A stretch of DNA of 64,000 bases, taken from contig NZ_JAHKRK010000016.1 in the NCBI RefSeq assembly GCF_019396355.1, forward strand, positions 1 through 64,000, in the 5' to 3' direction. Source of the stretch: Pseudonocardia nigra. Lineage in GTDB: Bacteria; Actinomycetota; Actinomycetes; Mycobacteriales; Pseudonocardiaceae. The notes below the pieces were generated by a model. The model did not search any database. It was not told the DNA's origin and worked only from the letters and a program-made list of their open reading frames with translations. Made by a program: the position numbers and the translations under genes. Position 1 is the stretch's first letter, and each line of letters opens with the position of its first letter. Positions 44,434 to 53,230 of this stretch are shown here, in pieces.

Positions 44434-45394
44434 GTCGGCGCGGCGCCTGGGCACGCACGTTCGGGCGTCGGCGTTCCGCCGCCGCCTTGTAGGCGCCCCT
44501 CAGTTCGTCCAGCACTTCGCCCTTCTCCGTGCGCAGCCGTCTCGGCAGCGTGGGGAGCACGCAGACCCCCACAGCGGTGAACCGGGCGAGCCTCTCCTGC
44601 TCGCGGGCGTAGTCCTGCGGAGAGAGGTGCCACTCGAGGGAGTTGATCTCCCACGCCAGTGCGACGTCGTCCCACCACGCGTCGGCGATCCCGAGCAGAC
44701 GTCCGCGTGCGTCGTGGACCCGTGCGTTCCACCACGGTTCCGGGAGCCCGGAACGCTCCCAGAGCTTCTTGACCTCGGCTTCGGCGGCCGATCGCACGCC
44801 GGCGCTCACGTCGTCCAGTACGCGACGCGGCGTCGAGGATCCCCGCCGACCGTTGTCGTTCAGCTTCTGTGACACCTGGGCCACCGTGCACAACCCGCGC
44901 TGCACCGCGTCCGCGACGAGCTCGGTGATCTCGTCTCGCGCGTGGAGCCGGCGGGTGGCATCGGCGACCGCACGCGCCACCGGTGCAAGGGGGATGCCGG
45001 CGCGGAGCACCGGCTCGGGCAGCCGGTGGGTCCGTTCGACATGCATCAGGTCGGTGTTGCGGATCTGGCGGGCATGCGGCACGAGCAGGTGCAACGTCGT
45101 GGGCGGCGGACCGCGCCGCACGCCGTGCCGGCGACACGCGTGCAACCCGGTCACCATGGCCGCGGGTCCGCCGTGCAGCAGTGCCGCCGCCACGACCTGA
45201 TCGGGCGTGGGAGTCCCGGTCGCCAGCAGCACGATGCTGGGAGCGAGCAGTTGCCACGGGCCGCCGTCGCGGCATCGCCGGTACACCGTCGATTCGGGCA
45301 CGCCGAGCGCGACCAGCGTGCGAGCCCGGATCACCCGGTCCCGAGCGGCCGCCCGCAGCGCGTCGGGATGAGAGCCTTGGGGTCGTCGTCGCAT
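44402..45394 (-). CDS. AbiEi-like N-terminal / nuclease-fold C-terminal protein
   Basis: 330 residues from ATG 45394. The N-terminal 110 residues ([66 protein letters not shown]) resemble the winged helix of AbiEi-type antitoxins. The C-terminal part ([52 protein letters not shown]) has the D...ExN spacing of Vsr/DUF559-like PD-(D/E)xK folds. This two-part family is common in actinobacteria and not functionally settled. It interrupts the conserved pdxT-yebC neighbourhood and is bracketed by hairpin repeats, which suggests recent arrival. Confidence 0.7.
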   Translation of the reverse strand: MRRRPQGSHPDALRAAARDRVIRARTLVALGVPESTVYRRCRDGGPWQLLAPSIVLLATGTPTPDQVVAAALLHGGPAAMVTGLHACRRHGVRRGPPPTTLHLLVPHARQIRNTDLMHVERTHRLPEPVLRAGIPLAPVARAVADATRRLHARDEITELVADAVQRGLCTVAQVSQKLNDNGRRGSSTPRRVLDDVSAGVRSAAEAEVKKLWERSGLPEPWWNARVHDARGRLLGIADAWWDDVALAWEINSLEWHLSPQDYAREQERLARFTAVGVCVLPTLPRRLRTEKGEVLDELRGAYKAAAERRRPNVRAQAPRRRQQGGDTAVQ

Positions 45395-45458
45395 GCACGG
45401 GATGATGCGGCGCGGCCCGGCGCCTCCGGGCCGGAACGGCGAACTTGCCCGGCCGGGA

Positions 45459-45512
45459 TGCCAGCAAGGTGGCGATACTGCCACTGGGCGTCAGTATGCC
45501 ACCTTGCTGGCA
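45459..45512. repeat. Hairpin repeat H4, right bracket
   Basis: Same arms as H3: 45459-45480 pairs with 45492-45512, with one base missing in the right arm (near 45497), leaving a single bulge. The loop CCACTGGGCGT resembles the H3 loop TCACTGGACGG. Ends 88 bases before yebC. Confidence 0.85.
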
Positions 45513-45599
45513 CACGGACGGCGCGTCGCCCCACCCCGTCCGGCCACCTGCCGCCCGTCGGTACCATCGACGGGATCTGTGCACGGAGAAGGGACATCG

Positions 45600-46349
45600 A
45601 TGAGCGGCCACTCCAAATGGGCTACCACGAAGCACAAGAAGGCCGTCATCGACGCCAGGCGCGGCAAGATGTTCGCCAAGCTGATCAAGAACATCGAGGT
45701 GGCCGCGCGCACCGGCGGCGGTGACCCCGACGGCAACCCCACGCTCTACGACGCCATGCAGAAGGCGAAGAAGAGCTCGGTGCCCAACGACAACATCGAC
45801 CGCGCGGTCAAGCGCGGCTCGGGCGCCGACGCGGGCGGCGCCGACTACCAGACGATCACCTACGAGGGCTACGGCCCCAACGGCGTCGCGCTGCTCATCG
45901 AGTGCCTCACCGACAACCGCAACCGGGCCGCCACCGAGGTCCGCACCGCGATGACCCGCAACGGCGGCACGATGGCCGACCCGGGGTCGGTGGCGTACCT
46001 GTTCACGCGCAAGGGCGTGATCATCGTCCCCAAGGGCGAGCTCACCGAGGACGAGCTGCTGCTCGCGGTCCTCGACGCGGGCGCCGAGGAGGTCAACGAC
46101 CTGGGCGAGAGCTTCGAGGTCGTCTCCGAGGCCGGCGACCTCATCGCGGTGCGCACCGCGCTGCGCGACGCCGGCATCGACTACGACTCCGCCGACCCCA
46201 CCTTCCTCCCGTCGATGTCGGTGCAGCTCGACGCCGACGCGGCCAAGAAGGTGTTCCGCCTGGTCGAGGCGCTCGAGGACAGCGACGAGGTGCAGAACGT
46301 CTACGCGAACTTCGACGTCAGCGACGAGGTGATGGCGGAGGTCGGCTGA
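45600..46349 (+). CDS. YebC/PmpR-family transcriptional/translation factor
   Basis: 249 residues from ATG 45600 with GAGAAGGG upstream. Strongly conserved: [100 protein letters not shown] and [13 protein letters not shown]. Classically viewed as DNA-binding; family members have also been linked to translation of proline-rich stretches. In mycobacteria it precedes ruvCAB, which are not found here. Confidence 0.97.
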   Translation: MSGHSKWATTKHKKAVIDARRGKMFAKLIKNIEVAARTGGGDPDGNPTLYDAMQKAKKSSVPNDNIDRAVKRGSGADAGGADYQTITYEGYGPNGVALLIECLTDNRNRAATEVRTAMTRNGGTMADPGSVAYLFTRKGVIIVPKGELTEDELLLAVLDAGAEEVNDLGESFEVVSEAGDLIAVRTALRDAGIDYDSADPTFLPSMSVQLDADAAKKVFRLVEALEDSDEVQNVYANFDVSDEVMAEVG

Positions 46350-46364
46350 GCCCGCCCCGCACTG

Positions 46365-46413
46365 CGCGAACGGCACTTTCGCGCGATAGGTTCGCCTGAA
46401 AGTGCCGTTCGCG
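46365..46413. terminator. Bidirectional hairpin terminator H5 (16-bp stem)
   Basis: Arms CGCGAACGGCACTTTC (46365-46380) and 46398-46413 pair perfectly around a 17-base loop. It lies between the convergent ends of yebC and the GrpE-like gene, the typical site of a two-way terminator. Same arm consensus as H1 and H2. Confidence 0.7.
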
Positions 46414-46416
46414 TGT

Positions 46417-46887
46417 TCAGTTCCGGTGCCGGTGCACCGCCACCCGCGCCGGCCGGACCGAGCGCCCACCCGCCTGCAGCCCCGCCTCCAGCAGTGCGGC
46501 CACCGTGCGGTCCTGCGCCGGGTCCTCGGTGGGGACGACCTCGGCGGCTTCCATCGTCGCCCCGCTGAACGACTCGCCGGGCTGCGGTGCCACGACGGTG
46601 CCGCCGCGGCCGGCCAGCAGCCGTTCCAGGCCGCCGGCGACGGCCTCGAACGCGCTCCGCTCGCGCCGGGATCGTGCGGTGGCTGCGCACCGCACCGCGT
46701 CGGACCGCAGCGCGTGCAGCTCCACCAGCAGCGGGACGTCGGGGCCCGCGGTGGCGCGCGCGTCGGCGAGCCGACCGAGCGTCGCGGCCTGCCGGTTCAC
46801 CAGCCGGGTGAGGTCGTCGACCTTGTCGGCGATGTCCTGCAGCGAGGGGTCCTGCAGTGAGGGGTCCCGGAGCGAGGGGTCGGCCAC
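46417..46887 (-). CDS. GrpE-like nucleotide exchange factor
   Basis: 156 residues from GTG 46887. The N-terminus repeats DPSLQDPSLQD, then a coiled coil (ADKVDDLTRLVNRQAATLGRLADARA). The C-terminal part, TVVAPQPGESFSGATMEAAEVVPTEDPAQDRTVAALLEAGLQAGGRSVRPARVAVHRH, follows the GrpE beta-domain plan (short sheet ending R-x-L/V-R-P-A-x-V-x-V). It is divergent from the Hsp70-like gene; the two start codons are 35 bases apart and share a palindromic promoter. Probably a dedicated exchange factor for that Hsp70. Confidence 0.65.
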   Translation of the reverse strand: MADPSLRDPSLQDPSLQDIADKVDDLTRLVNRQAATLGRLADARATAGPDVPLLVELHALRSDAVRCAATARSRRERSAFEAVAGGLERLLAGRGGTVVAPQPGESFSGATMEAAEVVPTEDPAQDRTVAALLEAGLQAGGRSVRPARVAVHRHRN

Positions 46888-46894
46888 ACGGGTG

Positions 46895-46916
46895 AACCTA
46901 GCCCTGTCGCTAGGCT
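46895..46916. promoter_or_regulatory. Back-to-back promoters with palindrome CCTAGC-N6-GCTAGG
   Basis: The palindrome arms are 46897-46902 and 46909-46914. TAGGCT (46911-46916) ends six bases before the hsp70-like GTG, and TAGGTT on the minus strand (46900-46895) ends seven bases before the grpE-like GTG. Both messages would be leaderless, and one symmetric protein could control both. Confidence 0.6.
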
Positions 46917-46922
46917 CCGCTC

Positions 46923-48602
46923 GTGCCCGTCTCCGGTATCGATCTCGGCACCACCAACTCCGCCATCGCCCGCACCGGCCCCGACGGGCGACCGCAGGTT
47001 CTGACGGGCCTCGCCGGCAGCCCGACCACGCCGTCGGTGGTGCTGTTCGCCTCGCCGGGCGAGCACGTCGTGGGGGAGGGCGCCCGCCGCGAGGCCCGGC
47101 TGGACCCCGAGCACGTGTGCGCGCTGGTCAAGCGCCGGATGGGCGACGCCGAATGGCGCTTCGTGGCGCACGGCAAGGCCTGGTCGGCGCCCGCCGTGTC
47201 GGCGCTGATCCTGCAGAGCCTGGTGGCCGACGCCGGGTACGCCACCGGGGAGACCCCCACGTCGGCCGTGATCACGGTCCCGGCGTACTTCGGGGACGAG
47301 GAACGCCGGGCCACCGTGCTGGCCGGCACCTACGCCGGGCTCGACGTCGTCGACGTGCTGTCCGAGCCGATCGCCGCGGCGCTGTCCTACGGGTTCGGAC
47401 GGCTGGACGGCAGTCCCGACCTGTCCAAGGCCCGGCACGAGACCGTGCTCGTCTACGACCTCGGCGGCGGCACGTTCGACGCCACCGTCATCGAGCTCGC
47501 CGACCGGCGCATCTCCGTGCTCGCCGTGGAGGGCGACCACCAGCTCGGCGGCGCCGACTGGGACGAGCGGATCGCGCTGTACCTGTCCCGGCGCTTCTGC
47601 GAGGAGAACCCGGACGCCGAGGACCCGCTCGACGACTCCACGGGCGCGCAGGCGCTCGTCCTGGCCGCCGAACGCGCGAAGCACGAGCTGTCCGACGCCG
47701 AGCGCACGGACGCCGTCGTCGCCCACGACGGCGCCCGCTCGACGGTCGCGATCACCCGCGCCGAGCTGGAGGAGATGACCGCGTCGCTGCTGCGCCGCAC
47801 CGTCGACCTCACGCGCACGTGTCTGGCCGAGGCCGCGCGGCGCGGCGTCGCCGGGGTGGACCGCGTGCTGCTCGTCGGCGGCTCGTCGCGGATGCCCGCC
47901 GTGGCCGATGTGCTGCGCCGGGAGCTCGATCTCGATCCGCACCTGCACGACCCGGACCTGGCCGTCGCCCGCGGCGCGGCCCTCTACGGGGAGAAGAAGG
48001 AGCTGGAGCGCATGGTCGCGGCCGACCTGCGCACCCGCGGGCGCCTGCGCGACGGCGAACCGCTCGAGAACGCCGCGAGTCCCGACCTCGACGACGCCTG
48101 CCGGCGGGTGGCCGACGCGTACGGGGTGCCGCTGGCGCAGGTCCGCCGGGCCGTCGAGGTCCAGGTGGACACCGTGGTGTCCCGCGGCTTCGGGGTGCTC
48201 GCGATCAACGCACTCGCCGGCCGGCTGGAGCCGTCCTGGCTGGTGCACTGCAACGACCGGCTGCCGATTCGCACGAGCCGCTCCTACGGCACCGTGCGCC
48301 CCGACCAGTCGGAGATCCAGCTGACCGTGGTGGAGCAGCAGGGACAGGCGGAGTCGTCGCGCCCGGAGGACGCCAAGGTCCTCATCGTCGGTGAGATCAC
48401 CGGCATCCCGCCGGGCTACGACGAGGGCAGCGAGGTCCGCGTGACGTTCGAGATGGGGTTCGACGGCGTCCTGCACGTCACCGCGTTCCACGTCGACGCG
48501 GCCATCCCGCTGGTCCTGGAGACCACCACGGGCGCCACGCTGTCGCAGGCGGAGGTGGCGCGCGAGCGCGACCAGCTCGGCAGGACGCGGCGACGTGACT
48601 GA
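46923..48602 (+). CDS. Hsp70-family chaperone (DnaK-like paralogue)
   Basis: 559 residues from GTG 46923. Nucleotide-binding domain motifs: GIDLGTTNSAIA, VPAYFGDEERRATVLAG, SEPIAAALSYGFG, YDLGGGTFDATVIEL (about 178), LLVGGSSRMPAV (about 315). After about residue 370 comes a spacer with ADLRTRGRLRDGEPL, then a compact beta-rich substrate domain (ILIVGEITGIPPGYDEGSEVRVTFEMGFDGVLHVTA) with no alpha-helical lid, shorter than DnaK. A specialised paralogue, not the housekeeping dnaK, which normally neighbours dnaJ. Partner genes: divergent GrpE-like, downstream Fn3 protein. Confidence 0.92.
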   Translation: MPVSGIDLGTTNSAIARTGPDGRPQVLTGLAGSPTTPSVVLFASPGEHVVGEGARREARLDPEHVCALVKRRMGDAEWRFVAHGKAWSAPAVSALILQSLVADAGYATGETPTSAVITVPAYFGDEERRATVLAGTYAGLDVVDVLSEPIAAALSYGFGRLDGSPDLSKARHETVLVYDLGGGTFDATVIELADRRISVLAVEGDHQLGGADWDERIALYLSRRFCEENPDAEDPLDDSTGAQALVLAAERAKHELSDAERTDAVVAHDGARSTVAITRAELEEMTASLLRRTVDLTRTCLAEAARRGVAGVDRVLLVGGSSRMPAVADVLRRELDLDPHLHDPDLAVARGAALYGEKKELERMVAADLRTRGRLRDGEPLENAASPDLDDACRRVADAYGVPLAQVRRAVEVQVDTVVSRGFGVLAINALAGRLEPSWLVHCNDRLPIRTSRSYGTVRPDQSEIQLTVVEQQGQAESSRPEDAKVLIVGEITGIPPGYDEGSEVRVTFEMGFDGVLHVTAFHVDAAIPLVLETTTGATLSQAEVARERDQLGRTRRRD

Positions 48603-48611
48603 GACGACGAC

Positions 48612-50684
48612 ATGACCGAGGTGACCCCGGCCGCGGTCCCGCTGCCGCCGTTCGACCCCAACGACTACCGCAAGCGGGTGCTCGCCGCGGTCGAGAAGCG
48701 CGGCGGGCCGGACGCGTCGGACCCGTTCGAGCTCTACGACCTCCCGCTCGACCGCGCCGCCGACGGGGATCTCGACGACGCCACCGTCGCCGAGCGCGTC
48801 GTCGAGGTGTGGGGCGCGTGGCAGCGCCAGCGGGACCACCCCAAGTACCGCGTGCTCGTCGCGCTGCTGGTCGAGGGGCACGCGCAGCGCAGCGCGGAGC
48901 TGCTCGACGCCGGGCGGCGCCGGCTCGCGGCGGCGCGGGTGCGGGCCCAGCGCGAACAGCGCGACGCGGCCCGCTACGAGCTGCTCGACGCCGCGATCTC
49001 GCGCATGGTGCAGCGGCACCGCGGGATCCCCGCCGACAAGGTCGAGGGCCTGTACGAGATCGGGGCGCTCGCCGGCCTGACCCGGGACGAGGTGGCCCTG
49101 CGGCTGCGCCGCCACCGGGTGCTGCGGGCCGATGCGCCCGCGGTCGCCGCACCGGGCGTGGCGCCGGAGCGCAGGCGGCAGGTCCGCGCGCTCCTGGAGG
49201 AGTTCGGGCGGCTCACCGACGCCGCCGCGCCGCCGACCCTGCTCGCGCTGCTCGGGCTCGACGCGGCCGCCATGGAGGCGCAGGTGCGGGCGCGGGCGGA
49301 GGCCTGGCGGGCCCGGGCGCGGGAGCTGCCGCCGGAACGGCTGCGCGCGGTGGCGGACGAGCTGCTGGTGCACGTCGCGGAGCTCCTCGAACCGGGGCGC
49401 ACCGCCGTCGACGCGTACCTGGACGCGGTCGCCGCCGACGTCGCAGACCACCTGCGGCCCCGGGTGCGGGCGGCCGTGCTCGTCGAGGACCGGCTCGTCG
49501 CCGAGGACCGCGCGCACCTCGTCGACGAGGCGCTCGCCCTCGGCCTGGACCGCGGGCGCGCGACCGCCGTGGTGGCCGGGCTCGCCGCCGAGCTGGGGGT
49601 GCCGGTCGAGGACCGGGCCCGACCGCCCGCCGCGTCCCCACCCCCCGCACCACCGCGCCCGCCGGTCCGCCGCGCGTGGGAGGAGCCGCTGAAGGCGGCC
49701 AGGGCCGCGCTGCGGGCGGGCCGGCCCCTCGAGGCGCAGCGGCTGGTCGGGGACGCGCAGCGGCTCGCGGACACCGACGGCGCCACCCCGGTGCGGGCGG
49801 TGGCCGACGAGGTCGCCGCCGTGCTGGCCGACGCCGACACCCGGTGGCGCGCCGCCGCCACGGCCTGCGCCGCCCACCGCTGGACCGATGCGCTCGGGGA
49901 CCTCGAGCATCTTCGGCGGACGGCCGCTGACGTCCCGGGCCCGGCCGGCGAGGACGCCGAGGCGGTGCTGCAGCGCGCCAGGGCCGCGGTCGAGCGCGCC
50001 GACCGGGCCGTCGCGGAGGCGCTCGCCGGTCCGGCGGCCGCCCGCGCGAAGGCGCTGCTCGCCGTCCTCGCCGACTGCCCGGGGCACCCCGGTGCGCTCG
50101 CCGCGCTCGCGGAGATCCCGGTCGCGGCGCCCGCGTGGGTCAGTGCGGCCCGCGACGCGCGCGGGGGCGTCCTGGTGCTGTGGGCGCCGTCGGCCACCCC
50201 CGACGTGGTCTACCGGGTGGCCCGGCTGCGCCCGGACGGCTCGTGGCAGGTCCTCGGCCGGGTGGGCGGCACGTCCCTGGACGACGGGGGCGCCCCGCCC
50301 GGCGTGGAGGTGCCGGTGTACGCGGTCGCGGCGCTGCAGGCGGGGTGGGCATCGGCCGAGACCCGCTCGGACGCCGCGCCGTCCCGCTCGGACGGGTCTG
50401 GAGCTGACGACGGGGTACCGCGCGCGCCGCGGGACGTGCACGCCGTCCGGGCCACCGCCGGGACGGTGAAGGTGCGTTGGACGGGCGGGGACGCCGGTGC
50501 AGACGTCGAGTACCGGGTGCGGTGCCTGACGCCCGACGGCCGGTGGCGCGTGGTGGGGCGCACCCGGGACACCTCGATCGAGGACGGCGGCGCCCCGTCC
50601 GGGGCACTGCCCGTGTACGCGGTGAGCGCGGCCGCGGGTGGCGGACGCTCGCCGGAGTGCAGGTCGGACGAGCGCGGGGCGTGA
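48612..50684 (+). CDS. Large helical protein with two C-terminal Fn3-like repeats, possible J-like N-terminus
   Basis: 690 residues from ATG 48612, nine bases after the Hsp70 gene. Residues about 1-95 (FDPNDYRKRVLAAVEKRGGPDASDPFELYDLP ... VVEVWGAWQRQRDHPKYRVLVALL) resemble a J-domain core without the HPD motif. The middle is Ala/Arg-rich helical, with a Pro-rich break near 335. Two Fn3-like domains follow: APAWVSAARDARGGVLVLWAPS...VYAVAAL and APRDVHAVRATAGTVKVRWTGG...VYAVSAA. It could deliver clients to the Hsp70. This is inference from position and pattern. Confidence 0.55.
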   Translation: MTEVTPAAVPLPPFDPNDYRKRVLAAVEKRGGPDASDPFELYDLPLDRAADGDLDDATVAERVVEVWGAWQRQRDHPKYRVLVALLVEGHAQRSAELLDAGRRRLAAARVRAQREQRDAARYELLDAAISRMVQRHRGIPADKVEGLYEIGALAGLTRDEVALRLRRHRVLRADAPAVAAPGVAPERRRQVRALLEEFGRLTDAAAPPTLLALLGLDAAAMEAQVRARAEAWRARARELPPERLRAVADELLVHVAELLEPGRTAVDAYLDAVAADVADHLRPRVRAAVLVEDRLVAEDRAHLVDEALALGLDRGRATAVVAGLAAELGVPVEDRARPPAASPPPAPPRPPVRRAWEEPLKAARAALRAGRPLEAQRLVGDAQRLADTDGATPVRAVADEVAAVLADADTRWRAAATACAAHRWTDALGDLEHLRRTAADVPGPAGEDAEAVLQRARAAVERADRAVAEALAGPAAARAKALLAVLADCPGHPGALAALAEIPVAAPAWVSAARDARGGVLVLWAPSATPDVVYRVARLRPDGSWQVLGRVGGTSLDDGGAPPGVEVPVYAVAALQAGWASAETRSDAAPSRSDGSGADDGVPRAPRDVHAVRATAGTVKVRWTGGDAGADVEYRVRCLTPDGRWRVVGRTRDTSIEDGGAPSGALPVYAVSAAAGGGRSPECRSDERGA

Positions 50685-50847
50685 CCTGCGACGCTCACGC
50701 CCGACCCGGATCGCGATTTACGGGCAGACTGGAGACCCGGCCCGGGGTCCGACATTCCGGGCATGCCCGCCGGCGTTCGATCACGGGGCGCTACGGTGGC
50801 GGCAACGGCCGGCACGGTCAGCAGGCGCAGACACAGGAACAGGGGAC

Positions 50848-51993
50848 ATGAACCTAAGGATTTTCGGCTGGTCCTACGCGGTGACGGCGGTGTCACTCGT
50901 CGTCGCGTTCATCTACGGGGGCCCCGAAGCCCTGATCCTGTGCGCGATCCTCGGCATCCTGGAGATCTCGCTGTCGTTCGACAACGCGGTGGTCAACGCC
51001 ACCGTGCTCGAGCGCATGGACGCGTTCTGGCAGAAGATCTTCCTGACCATCGGCATCTTCATCGCCGTGTTCGGCATGCGGCTGGTGTTCCCGCTGCTGA
51101 TCGTCGGGATCACCGCGGACCTCGGCCCGATCGAGGCGCTCACGCTCGCGCTGGAACGGCGGCCCGAGGAGGACCCCACCAGCTACGCGCACCTGCTGAA
51201 CGAGGCCTATCCGCAGATCGCGGCGTTCGGCGGCATGTTCCTGTTCATGCTGTTCCTCGACTGGGTCTTCGAGGACCGCGACATCAAGTGGCTCAGCTGG
51301 CTGGAGCGGCCGCTGGCCCGCATCGGGCAGGTCGAGCGGATCTCGGTCGTCATCGCCGTCGTCGCGCTCGTCGTGCTGGCCAACACGATGGCCGAGGAGC
51401 CGGCCGTCGTCCTGGTGGCCGGTGCGCTCGGCCTCGTCACCTACCTCGCGGTGCAGGGCGTCGGCGAGTTCTTCGAGCGCGTGGGTCAGAGGCAGATGGA
51501 GGAGGTCGAGGGCGGCGAGGCGCCGGCGCGCAACGGCTCCGGCCCGTCGCAGCTGGCCAAGGCCACCGGTAAGGCCGGCTTCTTCCTGTTCCTCTACCTC
51601 GAGGTCCTGGACGCGGCCTTCTCCTTCGACGGCGTGATCGGCGCGTTCGCCATCACCACCGACCCGATCATCATCGCGCTCGGCCTCGGCCTCATCGGCG
51701 CCATGTTCGTCCGGTCGCTCACGGTGTTCCTCGTGCGCAAGGGCACGCTGCAGGACTACGTCTACCTCGAGCACGGCGCCCACTGGGCGATCGGCGCGCT
51801 GTCGGTGATCCTGCTGCTCGGGATCGGCTTCCACGTCAACGAGATCATCACCGGCCTGCTCGGCGTCGCGTTCATCGGCGCGGCGTTCCTGGCGAGCATC
51901 CTGCGCAACCGCAAGCTCGCGGCGGAGGGCGTCGACACGCACAAGAGCGCCGACGAGCTCGCCGAGGAGCACGCGGGCCACCACGGCGCCTGA
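50848..51993 (+). CDS. DUF475/TerC-family integral membrane protein
   Basis: 381 residues from ATG 50848. Eight or more transmembrane helices; the conserved acidic membrane motifs are LEISLSFDNAVVNATVL and LYLEVLDAAFSFDGVIGAFAIT, as in TerC proteins, which are thought to handle metal ions such as Mn. The PLARIGQVERISVV loop and a cytosolic TerD-type neighbour support a Ter role. The region before it (50685-50847) has only a possible -10 TACGGT. Confidence 0.9.
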   Translation: MNLRIFGWSYAVTAVSLVVAFIYGGPEALILCAILGILEISLSFDNAVVNATVLERMDAFWQKIFLTIGIFIAVFGMRLVFPLLIVGITADLGPIEALTLALERRPEEDPTSYAHLLNEAYPQIAAFGGMFLFMLFLDWVFEDRDIKWLSWLERPLARIGQVERISVVIAVVALVVLANTMAEEPAVVLVAGALGLVTYLAVQGVGEFFERVGQRQMEEVEGGEAPARNGSGPSQLAKATGKAGFFLFLYLEVLDAAFSFDGVIGAFAITTDPIIIALGLGLIGAMFVRSLTVFLVRKGTLQDYVYLEHGAHWAIGALSVILLLGIGFHVNEIITGLLGVAFIGAAFLASILRNRKLAAEGVDTHKSADELAEEHAGHHGA

Positions 51994-52033
51994 GCGCAGT
52001 TCGTTCCACCCGTCCACGACGAATGGAGAGTGC

Positions 52034-52612
52034 GTGTCCGTCAACCTGACCAAGGGCCAGAAGGTGTCGCTGGCCAAGCGCGGCGGCGGCAGCCTGACCG
52101 TGGTCCGTATGGGCCTGGGCTGGGACGCGGTGAAGAAGCGCGGCCTGTTCGGCTCGAAGTCGCAGTCGATCGACCTCGACGCCTCGGCGCTGCTGTTCGA
52201 CGCGGGCAACAACCTCGCCGACGCGGTGTGGTTCCGGCAGCTGCGCAGCCAGGACGGCTCGGTGCAGCACACCGGCGACAACCTCACCGGTGCCGGTGAG
52301 GGCGACGACGAGTCGATCCTCGTGGACCTCACGCGGCTCTCGCCGGCGATCACCCAGATCGTGTTCACGGTCAACTCGTTCACCGGGCAGGACTTCTCGC
52401 AGATCGAGAACGCGTTCTGCCGGCTGGTGGACGAGACGACGAACGAGGAGCTCGCCCGCTACGAGCTGTCGGGCTCGGGCCGCCACAACGCCCAGATCAT
52501 GGCGAAGGTGAGTCGGGACGGCGCGGGTGCCTGGAGCATGACGGCCATCGGCGCCACCGCGTCCGGGCGCACGTTCCAGGACCTGCTCCCGGCCACCGTC
52601 GGCCACCTGTGA
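52034..52612 (+). CDS. TerD-family Ca-binding stress protein (copy 1)
   Basis: 192 residues from GTG 52034, with GGAGAG upstream. TerD repeats: [93 protein letters not shown] and AFCRLVDETTNEELARYELSG. The acidic GDNLTGxGxGDDE loop binds calcium in TerD proteins. Lies 40 bases after the DUF475 gene, on the same strand. Confidence 0.95.
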   Translation: MSVNLTKGQKVSLAKRGGGSLTVVRMGLGWDAVKKRGLFGSKSQSIDLDASALLFDAGNNLADAVWFRQLRSQDGSVQHTGDNLTGAGEGDDESILVDLTRLSPAITQIVFTVNSFTGQDFSQIENAFCRLVDETTNEELARYELSGSGRHNAQIMAKVSRDGAGAWSMTAIGATASGRTFQDLLPATVGHL

Positions 52613-52639
52613 GCGACTGACACGACGGACGGGCAACGA

Positions 52640-52677
52640 CGAACGGGCCCCGGCGAAATCCCGCTGGGGCCCGTTCG
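52640..52677. terminator. Convergent terminator between terD and terB-like genes
   Basis: CGAACGGGCCCC (52640-52651) pairs with 52666-52677; the loop contains a further GGCG/CGCT near-pairing. It separates two genes that converge, so it should serve both. Confidence 0.7.
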
Positions 52678-52685
52678 CGCACGGG

Positions 52686-53141
52686 TCAGAGGTCGAACTC
52701 GGCGGGCGAGATGCCCACCGCGTTGCAGGCCTCCCGCACGGCCTGCATCTCGTCCTTGTCGAAGTTGCCGTCGGCGCCGCCGATGATGATGCCGACCTGG
52801 ATGACGGCGCGCGCGGCGTCCGGCTTCGACTTGAGCTTGGACAGGGCCTGGATGGCCTCCACCTTGCCGAAGTCGTAGTCGGCCTCGAGCTTGCCGGCGA
52901 AGTGGTTGAACTTCTCCAGCAGCTCACTGGCCGGGAAGATCGACAGCGTGTCGTTGCTGCTGATGAACCCGGCGGTCTTGCGGCGCTCCTCGGCGTCGAT
53001 GCGCCCGTCGGCCGCGGCGATCAGCGCGCAGATCGCCATGCTGGCGTTGGCGAAGTCCTTGTTCTTGAACTTGCCCACCTGCGTCTTGGCCTGGGCGGAC
53101 ATGTCCGCCGCGCGTTCCTTGAGCTGGTCCCACAGCGCCAT
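52686..53141 (-). CDS. TerB-like tellurite-resistance family protein
   Basis: 151 residues from ATG 53141 (GAGAGGA upstream). Helical TerB fold: LWDQLKERAADMSAQAKTQVGKFKNKDFANASMAICALIAAADGRIDAEERRKTAGFI and a second similar half, AVIQVGIIIGGADGNFDKDEMQAVREACNAVGI. Both halves carry the acidic D-G-x-[IF]-D metal-binding pattern. Last gene of the minus-strand Ter operon, separated from the HAD gene by four 15-bp repeats. Confidence 0.92.
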   Translation of the reverse strand: MALWDQLKERAADMSAQAKTQVGKFKNKDFANASMAICALIAAADGRIDAEERRKTAGFISSNDTLSIFPASELLEKFNHFAGKLEADYDFGKVEAIQALSKLKSKPDAARAVIQVGIIIGGADGNFDKDEMQAVREACNAVGISPAEFDL

Positions 53142-53170
53142 GGATGCAGTGTCCTCTCGGTAATCGGTTC

Positions 53171-53230
53171 TCGGTGATCGTCTGGTGGGTGATCGTCTGG
53201 TCGGTGATCGTCTGGTCGGTGATCGTCTGG
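53171..53230. repeat. Four 15-bp direct repeats (TCGGTGATCGTCTGG)
   Basis: Units at 53171, 53186, 53201 and 53216, differing at one position. They fill the space between the HAD gene, whose stop directly follows at 53231-53233, and the TerB-like start at 53141. Possibly a binding array or slippage product. Confidence 0.85.

Noticed and set aside
46797-50441. 1214-codon frame antisense to the Hsp70 and Fn3 genes
   Set aside because: No recognisable motif; composition is that of a shadow frame, while the other strand codes for conserved proteins.
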